DNA of 64,000 nt from Thysanoteuthis rhombus (Eukaryota; Mollusca; Cephalopoda; Oegopsida; Thysanoteuthidae): NCBI GenBank assembly GCA_963457665.1, contig OY735209.1, positions 5,479,417 to 5,543,416 of the forward strand. The letters are read 5' to 3'. Positions within the stretch are counted from its first letter, which is position 1. Each line of letters opens with the position of its first letter. A program made the position numbers and the translations under genes. Below the pieces are notes generated by a model. That model searched no databases. It was given only the letters and a program-made list of their open reading frames with translations, and had not been told where the DNA came from. Positions 22,190 to 33,485 of this stretch are shown here, piece after piece.

Positions 22190-22440
22190 TACAGACTGTG
22201 ATTGTATTTATATAGAGAGCATAAGTGTCTGCTGGGGCAGGGACAAGGCATTACCCCCCCATGCTCCTGGATCAGGCCCTCTCACCTTGGGTGAGGGGGG
22301 TTTGAATGTTTGAACCTTATAGTCAATAAAGGATAACAGTGCTGAACAATTGTTTTATGTAAGCCCAACTTAATGTACATATCAAAAAGAATTCTATTAT
22401 TCTTCACAGGTAATAGGGTTACCATTAAGATATATTCTCC
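22190..22440 (+). repeat. Interspersed repeat N, copy 1
   Basis: TTGAACCTTATAGTCAATAA, AGGATAACAGTGCTGAACAA and TTGTTTTATGTAAGCCCAAC correspond in order to 29330-29400 (CAGAACCTTAGAGTCATGAA, AGGATTATGGTCAGTACAAT, GGTTTTATGTGACCTCAACT). Class unknown. The open frame 22107-22313 falls inside it and is not a gene. Confidence 0.55.
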
Positions 22441-23132
22441 CTCCCCGGGGGAAAAGTGGTAGTAGATGCCCGTGACAGTGAGACATAGATGTAAAAAAGA
22501 TGTTTAATTGATGAGTAAAGCTGGACAGATGTTGCAAATTTTTGCTCCGTCATATTGTATGGAGATATCATAGAAAAGTTTTTTTCGATCAACAGAGATT
22601 TATGAAAGGAATTAAAAAATAATCGAGATCTTCATATTCAATATTATTAGATGAGACATTCAATGATTTTCAATCTAAAGCAGATTTTTGGTGTACATCA
22701 TAATTAATGTAATGATATATAACTGAATCTACAGATCCAGAGGGGGAGTGGGGGGTTCCAGGGGGTCCATACCCCCCTTTGCTCAGACCAAAACATAATT
22801 TTCCCCCCAAATTTTTAGGATCTAGATAACAAAATTTTATGAGTGAAAAAAAAAATCCCAAGTAATCATAAATTAACTCAGAATACTAAAATCTATGATA
22901 TCCGATAGCAAATTAGACATGAAAAGGGAAAAAGGAAAAAAATTGGAGGCACTGCCCAAAATTCTGGATCTGCCCGTCCACTAATTTATTTCCAGCTCTA
23001 CTCTAAAACAACTTAACTTCAATAGTAAAAAGTTGCATGAAATAAATCCATTACATTTCAGGAGTGGCTTTATATTATTGATACATTATTATATTATGTT
23101 ATACTGCTAGCCTGATTTGTACTGTATATATA
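22441..23132. other. Unassigned DNA
   Basis: No recognisable gene or repeat apart from short G- and C-runs (22740-22810). The minus-strand open frame 22670-22861 is proline/glycine-rich because of those runs. Confidence 0.4.

Positions 23133-23176
<44 letters not shown>
23133..23176. repeat. (TA)n microsatellite
   Basis: An uninterrupted TA dinucleotide run of about 20 units. Confidence 0.95.
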
Positions 23177-23180
<4 letters not shown>

Positions 23181-23786
23181 TAAATAAAATGAATCATACA
23201 ATGATATTTATCTATCGATACATATCTAAATCTATCTATTTAATTATCTCTCTCCATCTCAGTCTCTCTCTCTCTCTGTATATGAGAAAATAGATATACA
23301 CTCTAAATATTTGATTATTCGAAAGTCATGAATCGTGTTGTTAGTTTTCATATTAGTTGATACATTTCATTCTAATAGAAGATATTGATTAACGCTATCC
23401 ACAACAGACCATTTTTAACACTGTTGCTAAGTTTGTAATTACTACTACCTACAACAGACAGAGGTATCAATCCGTTCATAATAAAAACTTGAAATTTTGC
23501 ACATCACCTTCAATAAGTAGGGAAAATGTTCCCTATACTAACATTTCTATGGGAGGGTTCAATTTACAATGTAAGTTTATGACAAATTGGTTTCTTAGAT
23601 TATGTCCATGTTTTATTTCATAGAAAATCATAATTTTGCCATTCAAACCATACTGATAGTATTATCATCAACGTAACTTGATTTTACCACCACTACTGCT
23701 TAATTTTTACAAGAAAAAGTGTGAGTGGCGGTAATTCATAATTTCCCTTGGAATGCTTGTTATGTTTGTGTACAATAAAAATTCCA

Positions 23787-23890
23787 TGGAATTGAAAAAA
23801 TGATTTTGTCAAATTCCAGTCAGATGCTGGAGTTGACTTAGTTTTCCTACAACAACAATAACCCTCACCTAATTCATAAGAACTCATGAC
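23787..23890 (-). mobile_element. SINE 3' module (shared with 25250-25345)
   Basis: On the minus strand GAATTAGGTGAGGGTTATTG, then TTGTTGTAGGAAAACTAAGT and CAACTCCAGCATCTGA. The unit at 25250-25345 has the same order (GAATTAGGTGAGGATTGTTG, CTACAGGAGAAAAACAAAGT, CATCTCCAGC), so this is the tail of the same SINE family inserted in the opposite direction. The head is not visible. Confidence 0.55.
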
Positions 23891-23934
23891 TGAAAATTAC
23901 ATTTATCTCTTATTATATCTACAGAAAAAAATTT

Positions 23935-24217
23935 GTTTTTTTTAAACCCCCCCCCCCCTAGGTATTCGGAGGAATGTTAAATTTATAACTTGAGTTTTTG
24001 CTAAATTGGTCCCTTACTTTGTGCTGGATCAATACACACTTGTTTTTTTTTTCAAATTTGGATTTCTTTTAGTGATCACTGCCCAATAAAAGGTGCGAGA
24101 AACAACTTATCCATTGATCATCCTTTTTTTCTTATTTTTTATCTGATCATCCCCGGCACAGCACTCTGCCAAAAGATGGTTTCCATTGGGTGGCTAACCA
24201 CTCCTGTCTTCCCTTCA
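23935..24217 (-). mobile_element. MITE-like family M, copy 6
   Basis: On the minus strand GGTTAGCCACCCAATGGAAA at 24217 (5' terminus), TTTATTGGGCAGTGATCACT, then TTTGCTAAATTGGTCCCTTA in inverse and a terminal C/G-run at 23945. The 3' half is missing. Confidence 0.7.
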
Positions 24218-24773
24218 TTTTTGTTGCTTTTTATCGCAATATTTTTTGGCCAAGAATCCAAAATAAAGATGTAAATATTGCAAGTTCAAGATCTAGCCAA
24301 AGCTAATTTGTTTATTCCCAATTCCTTTGAGCCGTAATTTTAAAATCTTTTTAAATCGAATTTTCTTATTTACATTTGAGTACCATACAGAGACAACTAA
24401 CATTGAATGATGAAGAATCGTTCAGATGAACAATAATTTTCTCGTGAAATAAAAAACCCGACTGACGAGTGAATTCAAAATTTCAGGACAATAAATGTCA
24501 AAGCAACAGTGGTGAATAACAAGCTTTGCTGCTGCAGGGCAAAACTCCTATTTCTATTCAGATCGAAGATGATTACTACAACTTTTGTATTGAATACGGT
24601 GCGTTGAGCCAGTGAAAGTGACTGATTGGTGGAATCTTAATTCTTTCTTACAAAAAATGAATAAACATGATATTTTAATTTGATTGAAACAAGTTTAGAA
24701 AACATTTCTTTTTCCCTATCGTAAGTTTATGTAATCAAATTATAAACTATTTTACAAAAAATAAACGAATTTT

Positions 24774-24786
24774 ACCAATTCAGTGT

Positions 24787-24855
<69 letters not shown>

Positions 24856-24871
24856 GTCACACTGAATTGGT
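24774..24871. repeat. Perfect 17-bp inverted repeat around a (TA)n core
   Basis: ACCAATTCAGTGTGACA (24774-24790) and its exact inverse TGTCACACTGAATTGGT (24855-24871) bracket an uninterrupted TA run with one TGTA. The TA run is self-complementary, so the whole 98 bp can form one hairpin or cruciform. Confidence 0.9.
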
Positions 24872-24877
24872 AATATT

Positions 24878-24879
<2 letters not shown>

Positions 24880-24934
<55 letters not shown>
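24880..24934. repeat. (TA)n microsatellite
   Basis: A second TA run, about 27 units, only a few bases from the hairpin at 24774-24871. Confidence 0.95.
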
Positions 24935-24935
<1 letters not shown>

Positions 24936-24965
24936 TATAAAAAAAAGATTATAACGTAAAATGCT

Positions 24966-25345
24966 GGTTTGGCTTTGATAGCTAGAAAGCTACCAATTGA
25001 AGAGTTGGTTGTGATTTCAAATCGTGGTAGGGAAATATCAATTTCATATCTCAAATGAGGATCATTACTGCAACTTTTGTAGTCTATATATAATGAATAA
25101 GAAATTATGACAAATTTTTGTAAATACGTGAGGCTTGTCAGTTGGTAAGAGAGCCATCTACCAATCAGAAAGTCATGATTTCAAATCCCAGAGGGGGAAT
25201 ATCAATTTTATAAATAGGTTTGGTTTATAGTAACAGGACTGACAAACAGTGAAGAGTTTACTCCCCTTGAATTAGGTGAGGATTGTTGTTGATGTTGTCA
25301 TTGTTGTTGCTACAGGAGAAAAACAAAGTCATCTCCAGCCTCTGT
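24966..25345 (+). mobile_element. Two tRNA-like SINE units in tandem
   Basis: Unit 1 (about 24966-25060) has a box B-like GTGATTTCAAATCG and then GGGAAATATCAATTTCATA. Unit 2 (25127-25345) begins GAGGCTTGTCAGTTGGTAAG (box A-like), has CATGATTTCAAATCCCAG (box B-like) and GGGGAATATCAATTTTATAA, then the GAATTAGGTGAGG tail with TTGTTGTTG repeats. The shared segment GATGATTACTACAACTTTTG also occurs at 24568 and, varied, at 25060, so more fragments of the family lie nearby. No target duplication was resolved. Confidence 0.6.
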
Positions 25346-25856
25346 CTCGGACAGGTGTTAAACAATAAAATATTTTCCAGGCAATGTTTAATAAATTTTT
25401 TTTTCATTGATTCAAAGTTACTACATTAGCAGATAAGGGGGCCTTGAAGCATCTATATGAATATTTCCCTCTTTTTTACCGACTGAATGGAATATTTCTA
25501 GACTGGCAATTTGACTGATAACATGTCCATTACATCTGCTGTAGACCGTGAGGCTTAATGTTTGGTACAGTCTTTATAAAGTTTTTGAAGGTTTCAATAG
25601 GGTTACACTTTCTTCAGATGGAGGTTCTTGAAATTCAAATAAATATTTTCAGTTCCATAACAATCAGGAGTTGGCAGATGAACAATAGATAAGATGTGCC
25701 ACGTAAATATTCCTGTGTATTGATAAGTTGGTAACATTTTAAAAAAGCTTGATATTTTCATATAACTTGAATTAATGCATGTTTTAATGATGGATATGAA
25801 TTTTTTTAATCAAAGGTAGTAAATTGTTTTTCGAGATGCATATAGAGGAAACGTCA
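25346..25856. other. Unassigned DNA
   Basis: No gene, RNA or repeat was recognised in this stretch. Confidence 0.4.
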
Positions 25857-26012
25857 TTTTTTTTTCAAAATTCCAATTTGTTTTAGTGATCACTACCCAA
25901 CAAAATGTAAGGGAAGTAACTCATCTATACCTTTTCAATTTTTAATTGATCACCCTTAACACAGCTCGCTACCAAAAGACGTTGGTCACATGATGGTCTC
26001 TATTGAGTGAAT
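25857..26012 (-). mobile_element. MITE-like family M, copy 7 (5' part only)
   Basis: On the minus strand the 5' terminus GGTTATTCACTCAATAGAGA is followed by CATGTGACCAACGTCTTTTG and TTTGTTGGGTAGTGATCACT, the family order. The copy ends at the T-run at 25857. Confidence 0.75.
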
Positions 26013-26897
26013 AACCAAACTTATTGAATTAGAGTAATCCTAAGTGTGTGACTTTAGTGACATGATTTGCATAACTCTGCTGATCATGTTAGCTACCTTT
26101 ATCAATTATCTCAAGTAAAAAGATATTAAAAGCAGGGGCATAACTATAGATTGAGGAGGAAGGGAGGAGTCTTTCACGGGACCTCTCTAATAGTTAATGA
26201 GATTTGTCTGAAGAAATGATAGCTGGGAATTCAGTAATCAGTCAAATTTTGATATGAAAAAAAAAACTAGGTCAAACTATTTAGTTTTATGCAAAAACAA
26301 AAAACCTTGCCGCAACCTAGAATAGAAGACTAACACATAATCTGGATGTATAAATCAAGAAACGAAATTTCATTGAAAAAACTGAGAAAGGAGATGAGAA
26401 ATTTCCAAGGTTAAGAATGAGATTTTTTATTTTTTAAATTTTCGATTCACAATCCTAACCCAGTTTTGACCTTGTTTTTGTTTTGTTTTGTTTCTAAAAA
26501 ATAGGTCGGTAGTCAGTCAGGTATATAAAAGATAGGTATCTGGTCAGAAATTGGTCAACTAGGTCAGTCAATAGCTAGGTACGAGCTGTGGTAGAAATGT
26601 AGTAGATGAACTACTCTTTATGAGACTTTTGGGGGTCGTGGGACATTTTCAAATAGTCCCCACACCCGAACCCTGCCTCAGCTTTACCTCTGGTTAAAGG
26701 CACTTGAGATTGGAGACTAATGACTTTATCTTTGCATATTCTGCCAGAAATTTAAATTTATGTCAAATTTTGAAAAAATGAACAAATCAAAAACTATTAA
26801 TTGCTTTCTAGAACATCAGTGAAGAAATTGATTTGAGATTTTCCTCTTTTTTTTAAAAAGAAAATATAGGACCTTTCAAATAAGTAAACTTTGATTC
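26013..26897. other. Unassigned DNA
   Basis: A small local tandem of AGGTCAGT/TAGGTCGGTAGTC words at 26500-26590 is the only structure seen. No gene was recognised. Confidence 0.4.
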
Positions 26898-27998
26898 AGC
26901 CATCCTTGCATTAACACATCAGGTACTGCTATTTTGAAATTGTTTTTTTTTGATTGGATGGAAGGGCTTATATTTTTACCGCTTTTCAATCTGACATTAT
27001 TCCCTATCTGAAAATGCTGTTTTTCAGCAATCTTTCAGTCGAGGGACCCATGCTGTTTTCAGCAATCTTTCAGTCGAGGGACCCATGCTGTTTTTCAGCA
27101 ATCTTTCAGTCGAGGAACCCATGCTGTCTTTAGGCAATCTTTCAGTCGAGGGACCCACGCTGTCTTTCAGCAATCTTTCAGTCAAGGGACCCATGCTGTT
27201 TTCAGCAATCTTTCAGTCAAGGGACCCATGCTGTTTTTCAGCAATCTTTAAGTCGAGGGACCCATGCTGTTTTTCAGCAATCTTTAAGTCGAGGGACCCA
27301 TGCTTTTTTTCAGCAATCTTTCAGTCGAAGGACCCATGCTGTTTTCAGCAATCTTTCAGTCGAGGGACCCACGCTGTTTTTCAGCAATCTTTCAGTCGAG
27401 GGACCCACGCTGTTTTTCAGCAATCTTTCAGTCAAGGGACCCATACTGTTTTCAGCAATCTTTCAGTCGAGGGACCCATGCTGTTTTTCAGCAATCTTTC
27501 AGTCGAGGGCCCCACGCTGTTTTTCAGCAATCTTTCAGTCGAGGGACCCATGCTGTTTTTCAGCAATCTTTCAGTCGAGGGACCCATGCTGTTTTTCAGC
27601 AATCTTTCAGTCGAGGGACCCACGCTGTTTTTCAGCAGGACTAAAAACATAATTTCACAACATATTGATAATCCGATCGTCAGACAAAAAGATCAAGAAG
27701 CCCTCCGTGTATTTTTCTATTTTATGTTTTCATTTGTTTTCTCAAAAATAAAAAAAATTTGCAAACATGACCCTTACTTCAGAGTCAATACAGTATGCAG
27801 GTTAGGGGTTAGGGTTTCTAATTTTACAATTATTTATTAGTGTTATTTTGTCTCCATACTTTTCTAAATGATTCAACACAGTTACCAGGAAATTAGATCT
27901 ATCCAATAGCCATTTTGAAAAAATTTAGCCACTTTTAACCATCTAAAATTGCCAATTCCAAAATGGCAGTACCTGATGCATTAGTGCAAAGATAGCCC
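26898..27998. mobile_element. 1.1 kb TIR element with a minisatellite core
   Basis: Left end AGCCATCCTTGCATTAACAC followed by ATCAGGTACTGCTATTTTGA (26898-26937). The inverse of the right end (27951-27998) is GGGCTATCTTTGCACTAATG followed by CATCAGGTACTGCCATTTTG. The arms pair over about 45 bp at roughly 80 percent. Inside lies the 36-bp minisatellite (27014-27640) and a unique segment (27640-27950) with no transposase-like frame. It looks like a non-autonomous DNA element that carries an expanded tandem repeat, an organisation known from several mollusc elements, but I do not recognise this family. Confidence 0.65.
27014..27640. repeat. 36-bp minisatellite, about 17 copies
   Basis: Unit: TGCTGTTTTTCAGCAATCTT plus TCAGTCGAGGGACCCA. 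Most units are 36 bp and a few are 35 bp (one T fewer in the T-run). Variants are AAGTC for CAGTC, CAAGGG for CGAGGG and CACGC for CATGC. Each unit contains the dyad GCTG-TTTTT-CAGC. Because 36 is divisible by three, all frames stay open, which creates the spurious proteins at 27085-27840, 27300-27644 and 27432-27650. Confidence 0.95.
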
Positions 27999-28342
27999 TT
28001 TTTTAAAAAAAAAAAAAAAAAAAAGAGAAAACAGGAAAATTATCGATAAAAGTCTGACTTTCCTTGGAAATGAACTTCACAAAATAACAAATTTTGATGA
28101 CAAAAAAATAGTTTAGAGTAATCTCATATTCTCTGTATCAATATATGGTGCCTCAGATCTGTTTAAAAACATGTGGCTCTGAAAACTGTTCTTTTATTAC
28201 TCTGGGATGAAATCATTCGTTACAAGTGATTATAAACAATACAAATTCAGAATCATGACTGAGCAGAGCTGGTAATAGGCCTTGGCCAGATAGGAAATGA
28301 AGACCCCACCTCTTTAAATTGCTCATTGAGTATTTTTATCAT

Positions 28343-29133
28343 CATCATCATCATCATCAGTCTTTTAGCGTCCGTCGTTGGACATAGACCTTCCCCAGGA
28401 TTTGCCACACTTCTCTATCATGGGCGTCACGGAGCCAGTACTTCCTGAACTTGTCTAGTTCATCTCTCCATCTAATATTTTGCCGGCCTCGGTTGCGCAT
28501 ATGGTCTCGGGGAATCCATGTTGTGAGTCGTGATGTCCATCGATTGTCAGCCATTCTTGCAACATGGCCAGCCCACCGCCATTTGAGATTTTTTATGGCT
28601 TCTATGATGTCTCTAACTCTTGTCTTTTCCCGGATGTGTTGTGCTGTTTTGTGGTCTCTCCATGTGAGGCCCAGCATTATTCTTTCATGTGCACGTTGCA
28701 TGGTTCTCAGCTTACGGGTCTGTTTCTTGGTTAAGTTCCATGTTTCAGCTCCATAAGTGACTATTGGGAGGATGCATTGGTTATACACCCTTCTCTTTAG
28801 GATTAATGGGATCTTATTATTTTTGAAGGTTGAGCTAGCTCTGCCAAAGGCTTGCCATCCTAGTGTGATTCTTCGCTTGATTTCTTCTTCTTTTGAGGGT
28901 CTCATGGAGATTCGTTGCCCTAGGTAGATGTAGTGGTCTACTTTCTCGAGTTCTGTGTCCTCGATTTCGATCTTAGTGTTCTTATCTCCAATGTGGTTGT
29001 TGCACATGATCTTCGTCTTGCTGAAGTTCATGTGTAGGCCGACTTTCTTGCTCTCCTCATTTAGTTCATCTATCATTAGTTGGAGGTCGTGTAGGTTCTC
29101 TGCGAAAAGGGCTATGTCGTCTGCGAATCTGAG
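28343..29133 (-). mobile_element. 5'-truncated RTE-like LINE, reverse transcriptase C-terminal half
   Basis: The minus strand from 29131 encodes LRFADDIALFAENLHDLQ (the reverse transcriptase FADD catalytic box), then GLHMNFSKTKIMC, YIYLGQRISM, LPIVTYGAETWNLTKKQ, WRWAGHVARM and a C-terminus ending at 28357. It is followed by a (TGA/GAT)n tail at 28343, the kind of short microsatellite 3' end seen in RTE-type elements. The endonuclease and the first part of the reverse transcriptase are absent and an in-frame TGA lies just upstream of LRFADD, so this is a typical 5'-truncated, inactive insertion. The frame is open for about 239 codons, indicating a fairly recent insertion. Its closest relative in the window is the fossil at 245-482. 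Confidence 0.9.
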
Positions 29134-29164
29134 TCAGTACTAAATACATATGATATATGTATGG

Positions 29165-29450
29165 GTATATTCAAGTACACCTCTAGAATAGGCCCCCCTT
29201 CAAAACTGTAGTTGTAGACCAAATGGCCCCATTAAAACCCCACTCTGTCTGGCCCGGTAGGTACATGGTAGGGGGGTACATATCTGCACAGCACCTACCA
29301 ATCTCATCTCTGAGGGCAAGGCGATTTGAAAGTCAGAACCTTAGAGTCATGAAAGGATTATGGTCAGTACAATGGTTTTATGTGACCTCAACTAATTGAA
29401 ATCCCTGTAAGCAGTGAATAATGATATGGTTTTTTCATCTGATAACATTA
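29165..29450 (+). repeat. Interspersed repeat N, copy 2
   Basis: Matches 22190-22440 in order. It also contains C-rich words (GGCCCCATTAAAACCCCACT) absent from copy 1. It starts immediately beside the truncated 5' end of the LINE, so the LINE may have landed in or next to it. Confidence 0.5.
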
Positions 29451-31784
29451 GGATATATTTTGAATAGAGTCTTTTGAGCCCTACCTCCCTTAATTGTTTA
29501 TTTTTAATAGTTTTACTTAATTTTACTATAGATTTGAAAAAAAAAATCATTACTTAGTCAACTAAAAAGGTACAAAATGAAAAAAATAAAATCACAATAA
29601 AACCTTCATACATTCAAATTCACAAAAAAAAATACTAAAATAAATTACTCATTTAGTACAAATTCAGTTGAAATGTTTGTACTCGAGTGTTAACATTCTA
29701 GACTGATGACTTCTGACCAAGCAACATCAAACTTGCAGTAGTCCGTACTATAAAAGTGGATTTGTAATAAAAAGATTTTTAAAATTTTAAAAGCAAATTC
29801 TGTTTTATTTTTACTATGTGGAGATTTTGTCCGGTGGAGATTTTGTCCGATCCGGGTTTTGTCATGGACCCAAGAAACCTTAACTCAAAACACTGACAAC
29901 TGAAATTCGGTAAATGGAATACCGAAGTTGAAGTCACTGGAACTCAAGCCCATCACAAACTTTATGTTGAGGATGTCATACTCTAATGTAGGGGGTCATG
30001 ATTGCAAATTTTTCGTTTTTGAGAAAATAAATGAAAACATCAAAGAGAAAAATGTAATAAGAGTTTGTTGGTCTTTCGAATAGAAAAATTGGATTGTTAG
30101 TTAGAATTTTATGAGCAGCAGACACACCGTGTAGGTAGAAACCATGATGGTATTGAAACGGTTGTCAATATCTCCGGTATGATGACGGAAAGTGGGTGCT
30201 GACTATAGCATTATGGTTACATTGTAAATAGAATCCCTTCGAAAAACATGGAAAACATATTTTTCTTACACTTCGGGTGATTGTCGAATCTAATGGTTGG
30301 ACGCTCCTAAAATCGAGAGAAAGATAAATGCTGTTGAGGAAGACCGAGGTTGTAGGAACAAATCTCTACCAACCGACTGGCCACCTTGAATGACCAGCAA
30401 CCTGCTAACCTTTTCTCTTGGAAATACTCTGCTTGAAAAAGAAATTATTAGACCATTGATGGGTGATGTAACTTCCTTTCCTAACGGCGTCATTCAAGCA
30501 GTAACTGTGAAGTACAAAAAGTCCACTTCCGCAAAATGAATGCTAGGAAAACAACACCACTTCAAGCATCTAACAGATTATCGTAGTTAATCCTAATCTA
30601 TCTTATCTTTTTCAAATGCATGAACCATCAAAGTTTACGAATTCGATCATTTTGTAAGTATTCAAAGCTTTATTTTACGACTCAACTTTGACAAATAGTA
30701 ACAAACTCAGTCTTTTCGATGACCGCAACATATTCGATCGTATTTAATTCATTTTATAGATTCAGTCACTCTAGAGTTTATGGTTGTAACCTCGTAGAAT
30801 AATTGAGTAACATTTGTTGCCGATTGCATAATAATTCTGTTGTTGAGTTTGATACTTATTTTGCTTTTGTTTAGATAAAGAAATGACAAATTTTGGTGAA
30901 CAACAACAATGATTTGAAGAAAAGAGCTTACGAAGAAATGATATTTTTACATTTAAAAAAAAACGAACAAACTATTTAAAAAAAAATGTCTTTACCTTGT
31001 GTACGTCGAATTTTAGTAAAAGTTAATACAATAGACGATAAGATAAGTCCCATCTTGTATTAAGTGCTTCAAGGATTCGGTATGGACCGTTTGGGATTTT
31101 TCACTCTATTATGGGGGATATATAGATAAATTAGTTTGTGACCAATAATCCATCCTCAGATTCTGGGAGACTTTTTCCGTTTTGGGGAAAAGCTAACCTT
31201 TTTAGGGGAAGCAGGTGAATTGGCACTGAAGTGGGTAATCGATTTACAGTGTACGTATAAACTGGGCCATGATTTTGTGTCCTTCTCTGCGACAAGCGAT
31301 GTTCAATTTTCAATATGAATATCTCCTAAACTGGACCCATTGTTAACAATTCGGGCACAATTTTTACATACTCAGATCTTTCTATGACCGATTTGAAAGA
31401 GGATATTAAAGCAATAATGAAAATAAAAGCCATTGATTTGTTCAATCTCTAAGATACTGTTCTTCAATCTTAAATGGAGATTTGCTTAACCTCTCTGTTA
31501 CGGCGTTGCTTCATGAAAATTACGTTTCACCAAAATCTTATATATAAAAAGAATAAAAAAAAGTTGTAAGTTTCAGATACTTTACTCGCGATATTTTTAG
31601 ACTACAATTCTCAAAGGGTTCCTTAATTCAAAGAAAAAGAGAAGTTAAAAATGCTTTTCTAGGACTACAAATAATAATGTTTAGAATTTTCAAGTGCAAA
31701 GATCAAAACTGCTACATCATTATTATTTTTTGTTTATATAATTAAAACCAAAGGATGGAAATTATAATTCAATTCTTTTTTGTG
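29451..31784. other. Unassigned intergenic DNA upstream of gene E
   Basis: No first exon like those of genes A to D, and no TCTCCCTTGA motif, was found on the plus strand here. Open frames 30290-30493 and 31131-31313 (minus) lack domains. GGAGATTTTGTCCG is repeated twice at 29820-29845. Confidence 0.4.
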
Positions 31785-32115
31785 TGTGAATTGGCAGCAT
31801 ACCATGTAGGGGGTTATCAGAAAAATTGGAAAGTTGGTTGGTCAATGGATTACTTCTCTCACTTTTTGTCAGAATTTTCGAAAAACAAGCAACACAAACT
31901 AAGGAATCAGTTTAGCATTAACTTGCATTGCAAACTGAACAGCAATTTGAAAAAAAAAACTTTTTTTCTGAATATGATAAGGAGTAAATGTTCAAATTTT
32001 CGGCCCTCTAGCTTCACTTGTGCAGTCAGTACATGTGATTCACTTGAAAACTGAAAAAACTTATGTTGATAGCTTTGATGACAGTTTTGGTTGACAGTTT
32101 CTTATAAACAGCAAA
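31785..32115 (+). mobile_element. MITE-like family M, copy 8
   Basis: AGCATACCATGTAGGGGGTT, TACTTCTCTCACTTTTTGTC, ACACAAACTAAGGAATCAGT, TTTCGGCCCTCTAGCTTCAC and the 3' terminus TTTTGGTTGACAGTTTCTTA appear in family order. The first 40 bp of the element are unrecognisable. Confidence 0.7.
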
Positions 32116-33408
32116 CAAGTATGGGAGTAACGAACTGGGCCTCCATATATAAAAACAGCTTCCAATTATCTACAGGAAAATAAAAAAATCTATCAAAAAT
32201 ACGTCCATTAGATATTTTTTCATATCTTCTATTTGATTTATCAGTATTGCTACATTTTTAAAAGCAAAATTTCTGTTGTTGTGAGATAGTGGGCAAATTT
32301 AACAAGAAATATCAAAAATGTTGAATTAAAGTATTGAAAAAAAATTCTCTAATGAAATTTTGATTTGAATATTTTTCTTTTATACACACCATAGCCTCAA
32401 AATATATGTAAGCATAAAACTAAGGTTGCCAAGAGAAGCAATATTTTATTTTACCACTTTCTTTAATTCTTAAGTTAGACATTTGTTTGGATCCTAAAAA
32501 CAATAAACAATTTATTTTTCTCAGGATTTAACTTTAAAATGTGTGAAAACTTGATTCACGCATGTGTATATAAGCGAAATAAGTCATCAAATTAATGGAA
32601 AGAAGTGTAATCACATGAGAAAATTTTTTCTTAGAAATTTGGAATGGAAACTCCTTCAAAAAATTTTCATTGCTTATTTCATAAGTACTGAAAATTTTAT
32701 CAGAATCCAATATTTGTTGATATTTGGTGGATTTTTAAAATCAGAATATTTTTTCAGCCTAAATATTTCTAATATAAATTATTGTAATTATTTAATTGTT
32801 TGTAGGTAATTAACTTTTCACATTATCACTTTCCACAAATATCTCTGGTTCTGTTGAATCACACAAATAATTTTTATCAGGATTTTCTGTAATTTTTCCT
32901 CTTATTAATGGCACAAAGATTTTAGGAATAAAATCAACTTGTATATGAGTTAGCTTTTGTTTTTTCTTGTGTGCTGATTTTCCATCAAAAATTTGTTTTC
33001 ATTGTGTTCATAAAAAGTAAAATTGAAAAGTTGCAAAACAAAATATTTCAATTTATAAACAATTGAATTTCCTGGCCTATGGTATAAATTAATCAATGCT
33101 TATTTTGATTTCAGAAAATCAAATCAAATTGAATTGATTTAGATTCTGCAGGCATGTGTCTAATTGGAAACTTATCAATTCCAAGAGATATCTTATGGAG
33201 AGCTCATAAAATGAAATGAATGAGGATATTTAATTGAGAAAAATATTTCCATGAATTATTCTTTTACAAAGTAATCTTTTCCTAAATTCAATAATCAATG
33301 AATAAATTATAAATGTTCTATCAAATCCATTTCTTTATGATCTGTACATCAGGCTTGCATTTAAGATATTGGATACTTAATTCTATAAATTAAAATATCA
33401 TTAAAAAT
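32116..33408. other. Probable intron of gene E
   Basis: Very A+T-rich, with no repeat recognised. The open frame 32564-32809 ends at a TGTAG/GTAATT site but has no domain. If gene E has an upstream exon it was not identified. Confidence 0.4.
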
Positions 33409-33426
33409 CTTTTTTCTTTTCCACAG
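33409..33426 (+). promoter_or_regulatory. 3' splice acceptor of gene E finger exon
   Basis: TTTTCTTTTCCACAG precedes ATTTTCAGC. The pyrimidine tract and ACAG|AT boundary match the acceptors of genes A to D on the other strand. Confidence 0.7.
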
Positions 33427-33485
33427 ATTTTCAGCTTAAAAACAATTTGGTGAATTCAAATGGATGGTGGTCTGAAAAAGAAAAT

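Noticed and set aside
27800-27825. Telomere-like GGTTAGGGGTTAGGGTT word
   Set aside because: Only two or three units; too short for an interstitial telomeric repeat.
27085-27840. 251-codon ORF with FSNLSVEGPMLF repeats
   Set aside because: The minisatellite unit is 36 bp, so every frame stays open in repeats. All three overlapping proteins are artefacts, with no start context or domain.
28357-29076. Host gene encoding a 239-residue protein
   Set aside because: The FADD box, YLGQ and GAET motifs and the microsatellite tail identify it as the end of a LINE.
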